Shown here in pieces: positions 1 through 6,824 of a DNA stretch of 50,292 bases (position 1 is the first letter of the stretch; each line of letters begins with the position of its first letter). The position numbers were made by a program, and so were the translations under genes. Origin of the DNA: Lachnospiraceae bacterium (lineage in GTDB: Bacteria > Bacillota_A > Clostridia > Lachnospirales > Lachnospiraceae); contig QXWX01000052.1 of the NCBI GenBank assembly GCA_009911175.1, positions 1 through 50,292 on the forward strand, given 5' to 3'. The notes under the pieces were generated by a model. That model did not search any database. It saw nothing but the letters and a program-made list of their open reading frames with translations, and was not told where the DNA came from.

Positions 1-205
1 ATTTTATCACAAACCGCCTCAAACAACAGTAGTTATTTACTTTTTTAGTGCGAAAAAATTTCACCTTTCAATCCTGACTACGTATCCATTGATTTATGTT
101 TCTTTCCGGCTCTTTATATCTTTCAACAGTCCCATCTATACAAAACCCGGTATGCTGCTTTTCCGTACCGAACTCTTTATAAACAAATTGTTCGGCAACA
201 ATCAG

Positions 206-559
206 TTACATGTTTGTTACTTTTTTCAAGTACTCCCGGATGCTTCGGTTTGGAGCATTGCCGCAAAATTCCGCAAGCCACTTCCACTGCTTGTGTATAT
301 CCTCTTCATATTCTGATGAATGGAACGGAGTACTCTTTGATTCAAAGGACAAATTGAAGTACTCTAACTGCTTCTGAAACTGTGTGGAATATTGATTCCA
401 TATTTTCAAATTATAATGGATTAATCCGAAAAAGGCAGTAATATATATCAGCCTTTCAAAATCTGAAAAAGTCATTTTCTCCCTTCCTGACAGCAGTCTA
501 CGATCCCTTGCTCCGCATAAATATAAAAAAGCAAACTGCTCTATTTCTTCACGATGCAT
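206..559 (-). CDS. Hypothetical helical protein, 117 aa
   Basis: The family is not recognised. The start is supported by an AAGGAG ribosome binding site seven bases before the ATG. The protein is rich in aromatic and charged residues (several Phe, Tyr and Trp in the middle third) and looks mostly alpha-helical. It has no signal peptide, clear membrane segment or catalytic motif. The gene is more A+T-rich than the later part of the window, which could mean recent acquisition. It is the first gene at this edge, and what lies before it cannot be seen. The 205 bases to its left hold nothing I can support. A real gene is likely because of the good ribosome binding site and an uninterrupted frame; the function is unknown. 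Confidence 0.55.
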   Translation of the reverse strand: MHREEIEQFAFLYLCGARDRRLLSGREKMTFSDFERLIYITAFFGLIHYNLKIWNQYSTQFQKQLEYFNLSFESKSTPFHSSEYEEDIHKQWKWLAEFCGNAPNRSIREYLKKVTNM

Positions 560-645
560 ATGAACTCCTTCTTTCTCTTGCCGGACAAAGTCCGTTCCAC
601 AGGTACATACGCTGTGGTATGCCCCTTAGGTCCAGGATTTTGCAC
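541..645 (-). other. Small open frame (34 codons) overlapping the next gene start
   Basis: A GTG-started frame ends at a TAG that lies inside the first codons of the 117-aa gene. The predicted peptide is basic and contains the string GHTTAYVPVERTLSG, which looks protein-like in composition. A TAA stands directly before the GTG and no good ribosome binding site is visible. It may be the tail of a decayed gene rather than an expressed peptide. The rest of the 560-810 gap shows nothing else that I can support. Confidence 0.2.
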
Positions 646-810
646 TTACGAAACCTTATATTTATGCCATTGATCTCGATATGTAAGTGTCTGTATCATT
701 TTTACAACCAATTTTACACACATATTCAGAAGAATGCAACAACAATTTGCCAAATATACATCCAGAAACATTTTGTTTATTTTTGTACTGACCAGAGAAC
801 TATAAAAACT

Positions 811-2148
811 CTATATCACCAGCTTCATCGCCCATCCCGGGACATCCGCATCCCTGTAATCCTCTTGCATGAATACAAATGCCGTCTGATATCCCGGCGC
901 CTTCCTCGGATAGATTCCGTATCCATCCGTAAAATAGATCAACCCCCGGAGCTCTGTAAACTCCCCCTGCCTGATCTTCTCATTCACATATTCAAATGCC
1001 GGACGGAAGTCGGTCCCGCCTTCTCCGTACAATGTCAGATTGTCCATATACGCTTTCAGCTCCTTCTCGCTGCTGATCTTCACATCAGACCTCACATCCT
1101 CATCACACTGAATGATATGCACATTGATCTTTCGGAAGAAGCTTTCGTTTTGGCTCAATACATCATAGGTTTCTTCCAGGAATCTGCGCACCAGCTCCCC
1201 AGAGCATGACATGGAGGTGTCCACCACCACTGCAAATTCTTCCACTTTTTTGACTTCCCTTGTCTCCTGCGGCTCGATCAGCGGCATATTTCCATATAAG
1301 GACAGTCCATAGCTGTAAAATGTGTAATCAAAGGTGTCTGTATCGACTCCCAGTTCTTCTCTCAATACGGAAAACTTTCTCAGGAAAGAGCGGTAATCGT
1401 GTCTCTCCCTGTTCTCGATCTTCATCTGGCCCAGCAGGTCTCCATTCTGCTCGGATGCCTCTTTGGAAAAGCTCTCCAGATCTGTTTCCATCTGCTCATC
1501 GATATCCTGCCACTTCTTCTGCATACAGGAATCCGCATCAGGCTTCCTGTCCGGCTGGTGAGCCGCCCAGTATTGATGGTCATCTACGTAAAATTCCTGT
1601 TCCAGCTTTGCCAGCCTCTTTTCGTCCAGTTCCCAATCCAGCAGCAGCTTAAAAATCCGTTCGGCATGCAGTGTTTTCCCTTCCTGTTCCAGTTTCCGAT
1701 AAGTTTCCCTTCTAAGGAGGCTTCTGGAATATCGGACCGAACGGTGATAGCTTCCATCAATCAGATGTTCCGCGGCAATGTCGCAGCTCAGGTTCCACAG
1801 CCTGGCACCGGGATCTGTCTCCTGGCGTTTTGCCTCCGGAATATCCTCCTTGGATCCTGCCCGATATTCCTTCCATATATGCCGGAAAATACAGTGATAC
1901 ACCATATGCAGATACCCTCGGTTCACCAAGATCCGATTCTGCCGGTACAATCCGCCAAGCTGCTGAGGATGAAAGTACAACACAGCCCCGTCGGTTCCGA
2001 ATGGGCTGACTTTGGTATCCATCTGATGCACAAAGCTGTTCAGCGCAACATCCAGAAAACGCATTCCAAGATACAATTCATCCCTGGATGCATTCCATAT
2101 TTTTTCTCCGAGCAGCTCCAGACGCCCGGCCGCTTCTCTTTTTTCCAT
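811..2148 (-). CDS. VWA-like domain protein with degenerate metallopeptidase domain (DUF2201 type)
   Basis: This is the von Willebrand factor A partner typical of MoxR-type AAA+ ATPases. Such pairs are thought to act as chaperones that remodel or activate protein complexes in the cytoplasm. The N-terminal part resembles the putative metallopeptidase domain of DUF2201, but the usual HExxH reads HMVYH at residues 81-85, so the glutamate is missing. The C-terminal part has the metal-ion-dependent adhesion site DTSMS at 310-314, a later TDF in GEGGTDF and the FTDG strand. I chose the ATG at 2148 because GGGGA lies eight bases before it; a GTG ten codons upstream (2178) has no ribosome binding site. 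The likely partner ATPase lies at 5041-6630, separated by an unrelated block. Length (445 aa) fits the family. The family call is good; the cellular target is unknown. Confidence 0.82.
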   Translation of the reverse strand: MEKREAAGRLELLGEKIWNASRDELYLGMRFLDVALNSFVHQMDTKVSPFGTDGAVLYFHPQQLGGLYRQNRILVNRGYLHMVYHCIFRHIWKEYRAGSKEDIPEAKRQETDPGARLWNLSCDIAAEHLIDGSYHRSVRYSRSLLRRETYRKLEQEGKTLHAERIFKLLLDWELDEKRLAKLEQEFYVDDHQYWAAHQPDRKPDADSCMQKKWQDIDEQMETDLESFSKEASEQNGDLLGQMKIENRERHDYRSFLRKFSVLREELGVDTDTFDYTFYSYGLSLYGNMPLIEPQETREVKKVEEFAVVVDTSMSCSGELVRRFLEETYDVLSQNESFFRKINVHIIQCDEDVRSDVKISSEKELKAYMDNLTLYGEGGTDFRPAFEYVNEKIRQGEFTELRGLIYFTDGYGIYPRKAPGYQTAFVFMQEDYRDADVPGWAMKLVI

Positions 2149-2293
2149 ACTATCTTTCCCCGCTTCCTGCCAATTCACCGTTTTTATCTATCCATTTACT
2201 TTAATCAAAACTGTGACTTCCTATTCTGAATACGTCTATCTTATCATACTTTAGCCGCAAATTATGACAGTTTTCTACATTCTAAACTTTTTC

Positions 2294-2467
2294 TTTATAA
2301 TTTTTCTACTTCTTTTATAAAATGAAAACACTTTGGACACATTTTTCTTTTATACTAAATATCAGATAGTTGATAAAACAACTATCTCCCCCCTCATAAA
2401 GTTAAGACATCCGGGGAGAGATTCCTGGATGTCACACTTTACTCTCATTCCTTTTTAGATAACTATA
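2294..2467 (+). repeat. Direct repeat, copy 1 of twin RNA element
   Basis: This ~174-bp stretch recurs at 4728-4902 in the same orientation. Long identical runs include the upstream AAATGAAAACACTTTGGA block, the TATACT -10 box, the hairpin arms GATAGTTG/CAACTATC, the C6 run and CTCTCATTCCTTTTTAG. Differences are concentrated in the loop of the middle hairpin and in the terminator, which are different sequences in the two copies. Confidence 0.9.
2351..2356 (+). promoter_or_regulatory. -10 box of predicted small-RNA promoter (copy 1)
   Basis: TATACT is followed 8-9 bases later by the start of a hairpin, as expected for a transcription start near 2363. No good TTGACA is found 16-18 bases upstream; the hexamer there is close to ACACTT. 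Because the upstream ~55 bases are conserved between the two copies, an activator site in place of a normal -35 box is a reasonable inference. Confidence 0.5.
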
Positions 2468-2510
2468 ACAAGAAATCCGCTAACCGTGAGGTTAGCGGAT
2501 TTCTTTGTCT
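2362..2510 (+). ncRNA. Candidate small RNA, copy 1
   Basis: Predicted transcript of ~150 nt with no open reading frame of note. Elements in order are a 5' hairpin (GATAGTTG 2365-2372 with CAACTATC 2379-2386); an unpaired linker with CTCCCCCCTCA (2387-2396); a long middle stem (GACATCCGGGG 2406-2416 with TCCTGGATGTC 2423-2433, closed at its base by TAAAGT/ACTTTA); a pyrimidine-rich linker (ACTCTCATTCCTTTTTAG, 2441-2458); and a terminator hairpin. Both linkers could pair with Shine-Dalgarno sequences, which suggests a trans-acting regulator of translation. This is inference. ATAGTT in the 5' arm could also pair with AACTAT at 2461-2466, so alternative folds are possible. I do not recognise the family; a known Clostridiales RNA motif cannot be excluded. 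Confidence 0.6.
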
Positions 2511-2516
2511 TTTTTA
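2470..2516 (+). terminator. Rho-independent terminator of small RNA copy 1
   Basis: A 16-bp perfect stem (2470-2485 with 2490-2505, loop GTGA) is followed by TTGTCTTTTTT. The U-rich tract lies on the plus-strand side, so it ends the small RNA. The minus-strand XRE gene stops at 2520, and the hairpin may also serve that gene weakly. Confidence 0.85.
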
Positions 2517-2519
2517 TTA

Positions 2520-2717
2520 TTACGGTTCTACCGTAAAAACCTCCTCAATCGTAACCTGAAATACCTTTGCGATATTCCATGCCAGAACCAGCGAAGGATT
2601 GTATTTTCCTTTTTCCAAATTCCCGATCGTTTCCCTCCGCACACCGACCAGCTTTGCCAGTTCCTCCTGCTTCATATCATATCTGGCCCGGTATTCTTTT
2701 ATTCTGTTTTTAATCAT
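2520..2717 (-). CDS. XRE-family helix-turn-helix regulator (YgzD type)
   Basis: A 65-aa protein made almost entirely of one Cro/C1-type HTH: it starts [20 protein letters not shown], with the recognition region [18 protein letters not shown]. Stand-alone small XRE proteins of this kind typically sit beside a small membrane protein and control their own operon. Here the start ATG overlaps the stop TGA of the DUF3796-like gene (ATGA at 2714-2717), so translation is probably coupled. This overlap decides the start against a longer frame beginning at 2744. The pair is probably transcribed from the promoter at 3116-3144. Confidence 0.85.
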   Translation of the reverse strand: MIKNRIKEYRARYDMKQEELAKLVGVRRETIGNLEKGKYNPSLVLAWNIAKVFQVTIEEVFTVEP

Positions 2718-3067
2718 TCCTTCGCTCCTCTTCGCTCTCTCCACTCCAATCCTGTCAGCACAAATGTAAACGCAAGTGTTGATACCACAAAGCTCAGTGC
2801 AAACGCCATAGGGATTGCCGCAGAGATATTGTAGAATACAGAGCAGGAAAACATAAGCGGAACAAGGGAAACCATGCTCAGCATAAATGCGATGGTCGCG
2901 GATTTCTGCACATTCAATAGAAACATTTCATCCGGAATCATCCAAAAATAGCGGAGAAAATAGATAAATCCAAAAAATCCATACAGTCCTGTGTTGCCGC
3001 TCTTCCATCCCAATATGGAAATCAGGGAGAGCAGAGATAAAAATCCCAGATAATTAATCTTTTTCAT
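2714..3067 (-). CDS. DUF3796-like small membrane protein
   Basis: A 117-aa protein with about four hydrophobic segments. The N-terminus [20 protein letters not shown] and a following [21 protein letters not shown] segment are typical of the DUF3796 family, small membrane proteins of unknown role found beside XRE regulators. The start is set by AAGGAGG seven bases upstream. It is the first gene of a two-gene unit with the XRE regulator, with overlapping stop and start. The role of the pair is unknown; a membrane-stress or immunity-type switch is possible but only an inference. Confidence 0.75.
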   Translation of the reverse strand: MKKINYLGFLSLLSLISILGWKSGNTGLYGFFGFIYFLRYFWMIPDEMFLLNVQKSATIAFMLSMVSLVPLMFSCSVFYNISAAIPMAFALSFVVSTLAFTFVLTGLEWRERRGAKE

Positions 3068-3115
3068 TCGTAATCCTCCTTTTTGTATGTGGTATTTTTC
3101 GCTCTTTATGTTATA

Positions 3116-3144
3116 AATATACCGCATTCCAAGATGAATGTCAA
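3116..3144 (-). promoter_or_regulatory. Promoter of the DUF3796/XRE pair
   Basis: On the minus strand, TTGACA (3144-3139) and TATATT (3121-3116) are separated by exactly 17 bases. This is a near-consensus vegetative promoter about 50 bases before the start codon. Confidence 0.75.
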
Positions 3145-3184
3145 GAATATATTGTGCTTTTTGAAGCACCGGGGTTACTATTCA

Positions 3185-3260
3185 CAGTCAGATAAAAAAT
3201 GGCAGTCAGATTCGTCAAGAGAAGCTTGTAAGAAGCCGATTGACAGTTTTTATCTGACTG
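3185..3260. repeat. 14-bp perfect inverted repeat with a third half-site
   Basis: CAGTCAGATAAAAA (3185-3198) is repeated inverted at 3247-3260, with 48 bases between. A further direct copy of CAGTCAGAT lies at 3203-3211. The repeat sits in the 344-bp divergent gap between the DUF3796/XRE promoter and pyrC, so it could be an operator with two or three binding sites. Nothing else in this gap is convincing except a small hairpin (GCCGTG/CACGGC, 3364-3384) just before the pyrC ribosome binding site. Confidence 0.5.
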
Positions 3261-3411
3261 GTAGAAAATTTAGTTTTTTCATAATAGAATTTCATTTTCA
3301 TCCTACACGCCTATAAATTGTATTGCCAAATCACATAATATATGTAAAAATAGATTACATCATGCCGTGTCTTTACTGCACGGCTGCATAAAATCAGAAA
3401 GGAACAACACT

Positions 3412-4683
3412 ATGATTCTAAAAAACGGCTTGATTATGGATCCAGGTACCAACGCATCGTACAAAGCTGATCTTCACATCCGAGACGGCGTCATTGCCAA
3501 GATCGGCCCGGACCTGAGTGCCGCTCCCGGTGAGGAATGTCTGGACGCGGAAGGCTTCGTCATTGCTCCGGGGCTGATCGACACCCATACACATTTCCGG
3601 GATCCCGGCTTTCCCCACAAGGAGACACTCCACACCGGCGCGCTCGCGGCGGCAAGAGGCGGATTCACCTCTGTAATCTGCATGGCAAATACGTCCCCTG
3701 CGGTGGATTCGGTTCCCGTACTGCAGGATATCCTGGAGCGGGCAAAGCAGGAAGATATCCGCGTCTTCCAGGCCGGAACCGTATCTCAGGGGCTGAAAGG
3801 CCAGGTGATGACAGACATGCCGGCGCTTAAGGAAGCGGGCGCCTGCGGGTTTACGGATGACGGGATTCCCATCACCAATGCCGCATTCTGCTATGAGGCC
3901 ATGAAGGCCGCAGGGGCGCTTGGCGTTCCTATCAGCCTTCACGAAGAGGATCCTGCCTTGATCCGGAATAATGGAATCAATCACGGAGAGGTCTCCCGAC
4001 AGATGGGGCTCTATGGCTCTCCGTCCATCGCCGAGGAGTCTCTTGTGGCGAGGGATTGTATGCTGGCGCTGCGCTCCGGCGCCCATGTGGTCATTCAGCA
4101 TATCAGCTCTGGATATTCCGTGGAGCTTGTACGGTCCTTCCGGGCGATGGGCGCGAAACTCCATGCCGAGGCGACTCCGCATCATTTTACCCTGACGGAG
4201 GATGCTGTACTCACCCATGGCACCCTGGCAAAAATGAACCCTCCTCTGCGCACAGAAAAAGACCGGCAGGCCATCATCCAGGGACTGTCCGACGGCACCA
4301 TCGACATCATTGCAACGGATCACGCCCCCCACAGCGCGGCGGAAAAGGAGAAGCCGTTCCCGGACGCCCCCAGCGGCATCATCGGACTGGAGACAGCCCT
4401 TGCTCTTGGGATCACGTCGCTTGTCCGCCCCGGCCATCTCACACTGATGCAGCTATTGGAAAAAATGACCATAAACCCGGCCCGGCTCTACCGCCTGCCT
4501 TATGGAATTATAAAACAGGACAGTCCGGCGGATCTTGTAATTTTTAATCCGGAGGAACCATGGATCCCGGACAGCTATCATTCCCTGTCCTCCAATTCCC
4601 CGTTTACAGGCAGTAAATTATATGGAAAGGTGAAATATACTCTGTGCAGCGGCCGGATCGTATATGCAGATTCCGCAGAGTGA
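3412..4683 (+). CDS. pyrC: Dihydroorotase
   Basis: Converts N-carbamoyl-L-aspartate to dihydroorotate, step three of pyrimidine synthesis, in the cytoplasm. The 423-aa protein has the class I amidohydrolase pattern: the metal-binding DTHTHFRDPG with His59 and His61, a central HxxxE region, QHIS for a further histidine ligand, and the late IATDHAPHS motif with the catalytic aspartate. Length fits class I enzymes. The start is fixed by AGAAAGGA seven bases before the ATG; a GTG at 3367 would add 15 unlikely residues. It stands alone, without pyrB or pyrD in the window, between the two copies of the twin RNA element. A hairpin just ahead of the ribosome binding site could be a control element, but this is uncertain. 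Confidence 0.95.
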   Translation: MILKNGLIMDPGTNASYKADLHIRDGVIAKIGPDLSAAPGEECLDAEGFVIAPGLIDTHTHFRDPGFPHKETLHTGALAAARGGFTSVICMANTSPAVDSVPVLQDILERAKQEDIRVFQAGTVSQGLKGQVMTDMPALKEAGACGFTDDGIPITNAAFCYEAMKAAGALGVPISLHEEDPALIRNNGINHGEVSRQMGLYGSPSIAEESLVARDCMLALRSGAHVVIQHISSGYSVELVRSFRAMGAKLHAEATPHHFTLTEDAVLTHGTLAKMNPPLRTEKDRQAIIQGLSDGTIDIIATDHAPHSAAEKEKPFPDAPSGIIGLETALALGITSLVRPGHLTLMQLLEKMTINPARLYRLPYGIIKQDSPADLVIFNPEEPWIPDSYHSLSSNSPFTGSKLYGKVKYTLCSGRIVYADSAE

Positions 4684-4727
4684 AAAGATAAGTCTCCCTG
4701 AAGTCTTTTGAATTCCTTTTTGATTTG

Positions 4728-4902
4728 TTTATAATTTTTCGAGTTCTTTTATGAAATGAAAACACTTTGGACACATTTTTCTATTATACTAAATGTCAGA
4801 TAGTTGAAAAACAACTATCTCCCCCCTCATAAAGTTTTGGACATCCGGGGCGGTAACCCCGGATTCCGCACTTTTACTCTCATTCCTTTTTAGATAACTA
4901 TA
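4728..4902 (+). repeat. Direct repeat, copy 2 of twin RNA element
   Basis: Second copy of the element at 2294-2467, same orientation, about 2.4 kb apart. The promoter-like region and both linkers are almost unchanged, while the middle hairpin carries substitutions that keep or strengthen pairing (G.U pairs in copy 1 become G-C here). Confidence 0.9.
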
Positions 4903-4935
4903 CGGAAGAAGCTCCTGACGGAGCTTCTTTCTGTG
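4796..4935 (+). ncRNA. Candidate small RNA, copy 2
   Basis: Predicted ~140-nt transcript starting soon after TATACT (4785-4790). It has a 5' hairpin GATAGTTG/CAACTATC (4799-4819, loop AAAAA); a C6-containing linker (4821-4828); a middle stem ATCCGGGG/CCCCGGAT (4843-4864) that extends past one bulged C and is closed by AAAGT/ACTTT; a linker CTCTCATTCCTTTTTAG; and a terminator hairpin. It matches copy 1 in layout, with compensatory changes in the middle stem, which supports a functional RNA fold. It fills the gap between pyrC and the convergent MoxR gene; no protein-coding frame is visible there. Confidence 0.6.
4906..4931 (+). terminator. Terminator-like hairpin of small RNA copy 2
   Basis: AAGAAGCTCC (4906-4915) pairs with GGAGCTTCTT (4920-4929) around TGAC. 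The following T-tract is short and mixed (TTCTGTGTGT), so it is weaker than in copy 1. It may also serve the convergent MoxR gene ending at 5041. Confidence 0.6.
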
Positions 4936-5040
4936 TGTATAAGAAAATTTCATCTTCTATTGATATACCTGCACTCTGAACATACTCCATCCAGTAGACA
5001 TCACGAAGTAAAAATTGCCGTTAACAGATTTCCTGAGCCT

Positions 5041-6630
5041 TTACTTCAATCCTGTATTGAGCAGTTCTTCCACATCATCCATCTCCCGCACGATCGACTG
5101 ATAGCGTTCTTGGAAGAGAAGTCCCTTGTTATAACGGTAATACTGCTCGCATCCATATTCGTTGATAAACCAGACACTATAATAATTGGCATTCAGCTCC
5201 GTGATCAGTGCCACCATTTCCTGGCTCTCCCCGAACGCATCCTCCATAAAGTCAAAGACATGAGTCAACGTTTCCGAAGTCCGTGTGATCAATGCCTCCC
5301 GGGCATCCGCTTCTTTTTGGAATAAAGCCTTTACCGCTTCAAATTCTGTATTATCCGCAGTCAGTGTCCCCTTGACGCTTATTGTAAATCGTTCCAATGC
5401 GGCGATCACCCTTTTCAGAATGATCTCCTCCTGCCGGGTCAGCAGTTCCTTTTGTTCCAGCTCTTCCAGGTCCTTCTCCGCACGGTGAAGCTCATCTCCA
5501 ATCGATACCGAAATCCTAACACTACCGCTTACTTCGGGAACCTGCCTATTCCCGGTTCCTTCCGTTGCCTGCCCGTCTCCGGCCTCCAGCTCCTGCCCCT
5601 CCCGGTAATGGAGCAGATATTCATACATCCTGGTTACATAGGCATCGGACAGGAAGCATTCCGTAAAGAGCTCGCTCAGCTTCCCGTTAAACAGGCTGAC
5701 GATCTTCAAATGCTCGTCAAACGCTGCTGCCTTCACCTTCTGCAGAACCGCCGTATTCCACTTCCCATGCAGGATCTCCTCCACGCCGTAATCTGCTTTA
5801 TATTTATGATAGAGCTCCAGATAATTCGCAAAATCCCTGGCAATCTTCTGATGCTGGATATACTGGGATATGACCTCCCGGTCCACCTTTTTTCCCAGGC
5901 TTTCATAAACCTGGATGAGCTGGGACAGATCCTCCCAGCCCCTGGCCGTGGCAAAGCATTTTCCATCTACCGTTGTCTCCACCTTATAAAAATTCTGCTT
6001 CCGCAGTTCCAGGTAAGAAATGACTGCCGGGTGAATCCCCTGCCTGTATGCATACTCCTTCCACACGCCGAAGTTCTCCTCCACATCAATCTTTTTCAGC
6101 CTGTCCAGTGTCACCACGTCAAAGTCCCGCACAGACCTGTTGTATTCCGGAGGGTTTCCCGCAGCAACAATGATCCAGCCTTCCGGCACCTGCTGATTGC
6201 CGAAAGTCTTTCCCTGGAGGAACTGCAGCATGGTGGGTGCCAGCGTTTCCGACACACAGTTGATCTCGTCAATAAACAAAATCCCCTCCCGGATGCCGGT
6301 CTGCTCGATCTTGTCATACACAGAGGCGATGATCTCGCTCATCGTATATTCTGTGATGGAAAATGTCTTTCCGCCATAATTTTTTTCCCGAATAAACGGA
6401 AGCCCCACCGCGCTCTGTCTGGTATGGTGAGTGATCGTATATGCCACCAGGCCGATGCGGCATTCCTTCGCGATCTGGTCCATGACCTGCGTTTTACCGA
6501 TTCCCGGCGGTCCCATCAGAAGGATCGGCCTCTGACGAATAGCCGGGATCCGGTACGCGCCGAACTCATCCTTAGCCAGATATGCCTCTATAGAATCCTT
6601 GATCTCCTGCTTAGCCCTTTTAATATCCAT
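5041..6630 (-). CDS. MoxR-type AAA+ ATPase
   Basis: A 529-aa ATPase. The N-terminal AAA+ module has Walker A GPPGIGKT at residues 40-47, Walker B ILFIDE ending at Asp121-Glu122, and a sensor-1 region around IIVAAGNPPEYN. The C-terminal half is helical and charged, with no clear motif. MoxR proteins work with VWA-domain partners as chaperones for assembling or activating enzyme complexes; the probable partner here is the protein at 811-2148. The start is supported by AAAGGAG ten bases upstream. It is divergent from the MerR regulator and has its own promoter at 6697-6725. The 2.9-kb separation from its partner by unrelated genes is unusual. Confidence 0.88.
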   Translation of the reverse strand: MDIKRAKQEIKDSIEAYLAKDEFGAYRIPAIRQRPILLMGPPGIGKTQVMDQIAKECRIGLVAYTITHHTRQSAVGLPFIREKNYGGKTFSITEYTMSEIIASVYDKIEQTGIREGILFIDEINCVSETLAPTMLQFLQGKTFGNQQVPEGWIIVAAGNPPEYNRSVRDFDVVTLDRLKKIDVEENFGVWKEYAYRQGIHPAVISYLELRKQNFYKVETTVDGKCFATARGWEDLSQLIQVYESLGKKVDREVISQYIQHQKIARDFANYLELYHKYKADYGVEEILHGKWNTAVLQKVKAAAFDEHLKIVSLFNGKLSELFTECFLSDAYVTRMYEYLLHYREGQELEAGDGQATEGTGNRQVPEVSGSVRISVSIGDELHRAEKDLEELEQKELLTRQEEIILKRVIAALERFTISVKGTLTADNTEFEAVKALFQKEADAREALITRTSETLTHVFDFMEDAFGESQEMVALITELNANYYSVWFINEYGCEQYYRYNKGLLFQERYQSIVREMDDVEELLNTGLK

Positions 6631-6696
6631 CTGTCTCAGCTCCTTTATCCTCTATTGCCGGTAGTCCGAATTGCAGATCTCATCGACCGTGAGTAT

Positions 6697-6725
6697 ATTA
6701 TATGTGAATCTTCAAAAAATAGCAA
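6697..6725 (-). promoter_or_regulatory. Promoter of the MoxR ATPase gene
   Basis: On the minus strand TTGCTA (6725-6720) and TATAAT (6702-6697) are 17 bases apart, about 65 bases before the start codon. It is back to back with the MerR promoter. Confidence 0.6.
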
Positions 6726-6739
6726 ACCCGATAAAATGA

Positions 6740-6769
6740 TTGACTCTACCTTTTATTTCCTGTTATAAT
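6740..6769 (+). promoter_or_regulatory. Promoter of the MerR regulator gene
   Basis: TTGACT (6740-6745) and TATAAT (6764-6769) with an 18-bp spacer. The slightly long spacer fits the kind of promoter that MerR proteins act on. Confidence 0.65.
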
Positions 6770-6777
6770 ATCAAAGG

Positions 6778-6792
6778 TTAAAGTATCTTTAA
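6778..6792. promoter_or_regulatory. Palindrome at the MerR gene start site, operator candidate
   Basis: TTAAAGTATCTTTAA is a perfect 6-bp inverted repeat around TAT. It covers the predicted transcription start of the MerR gene, nine bases after its -10 box, which suggests autoregulation. Confidence 0.4.
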
Positions 6793-6824
6793 TATCTTAT
6801 ATCAACTTTAAAGAGGTTTTGTCT

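Noticed and set aside
2470..2505. Hairpin before 2520 as only the XRE gene's terminator
   Set aside because: The T-rich side is on the plus strand and the copy-2 element has its own hairpin in the same relative place, so it belongs mainly to the small RNA.
3418..4437. Long open frame (339 codons) antisense to pyrC
   Set aside because: It is a shadow of the high-G+C codon pattern of pyrC; it has no ribosome binding site and no protein-like motif.
5452..6768. 438-codon plus-strand frame opposite the MoxR gene
   Set aside because: It lies antisense to a gene with clear Walker motifs, and its translation is low-complexity and His/Leu-rich without a family.
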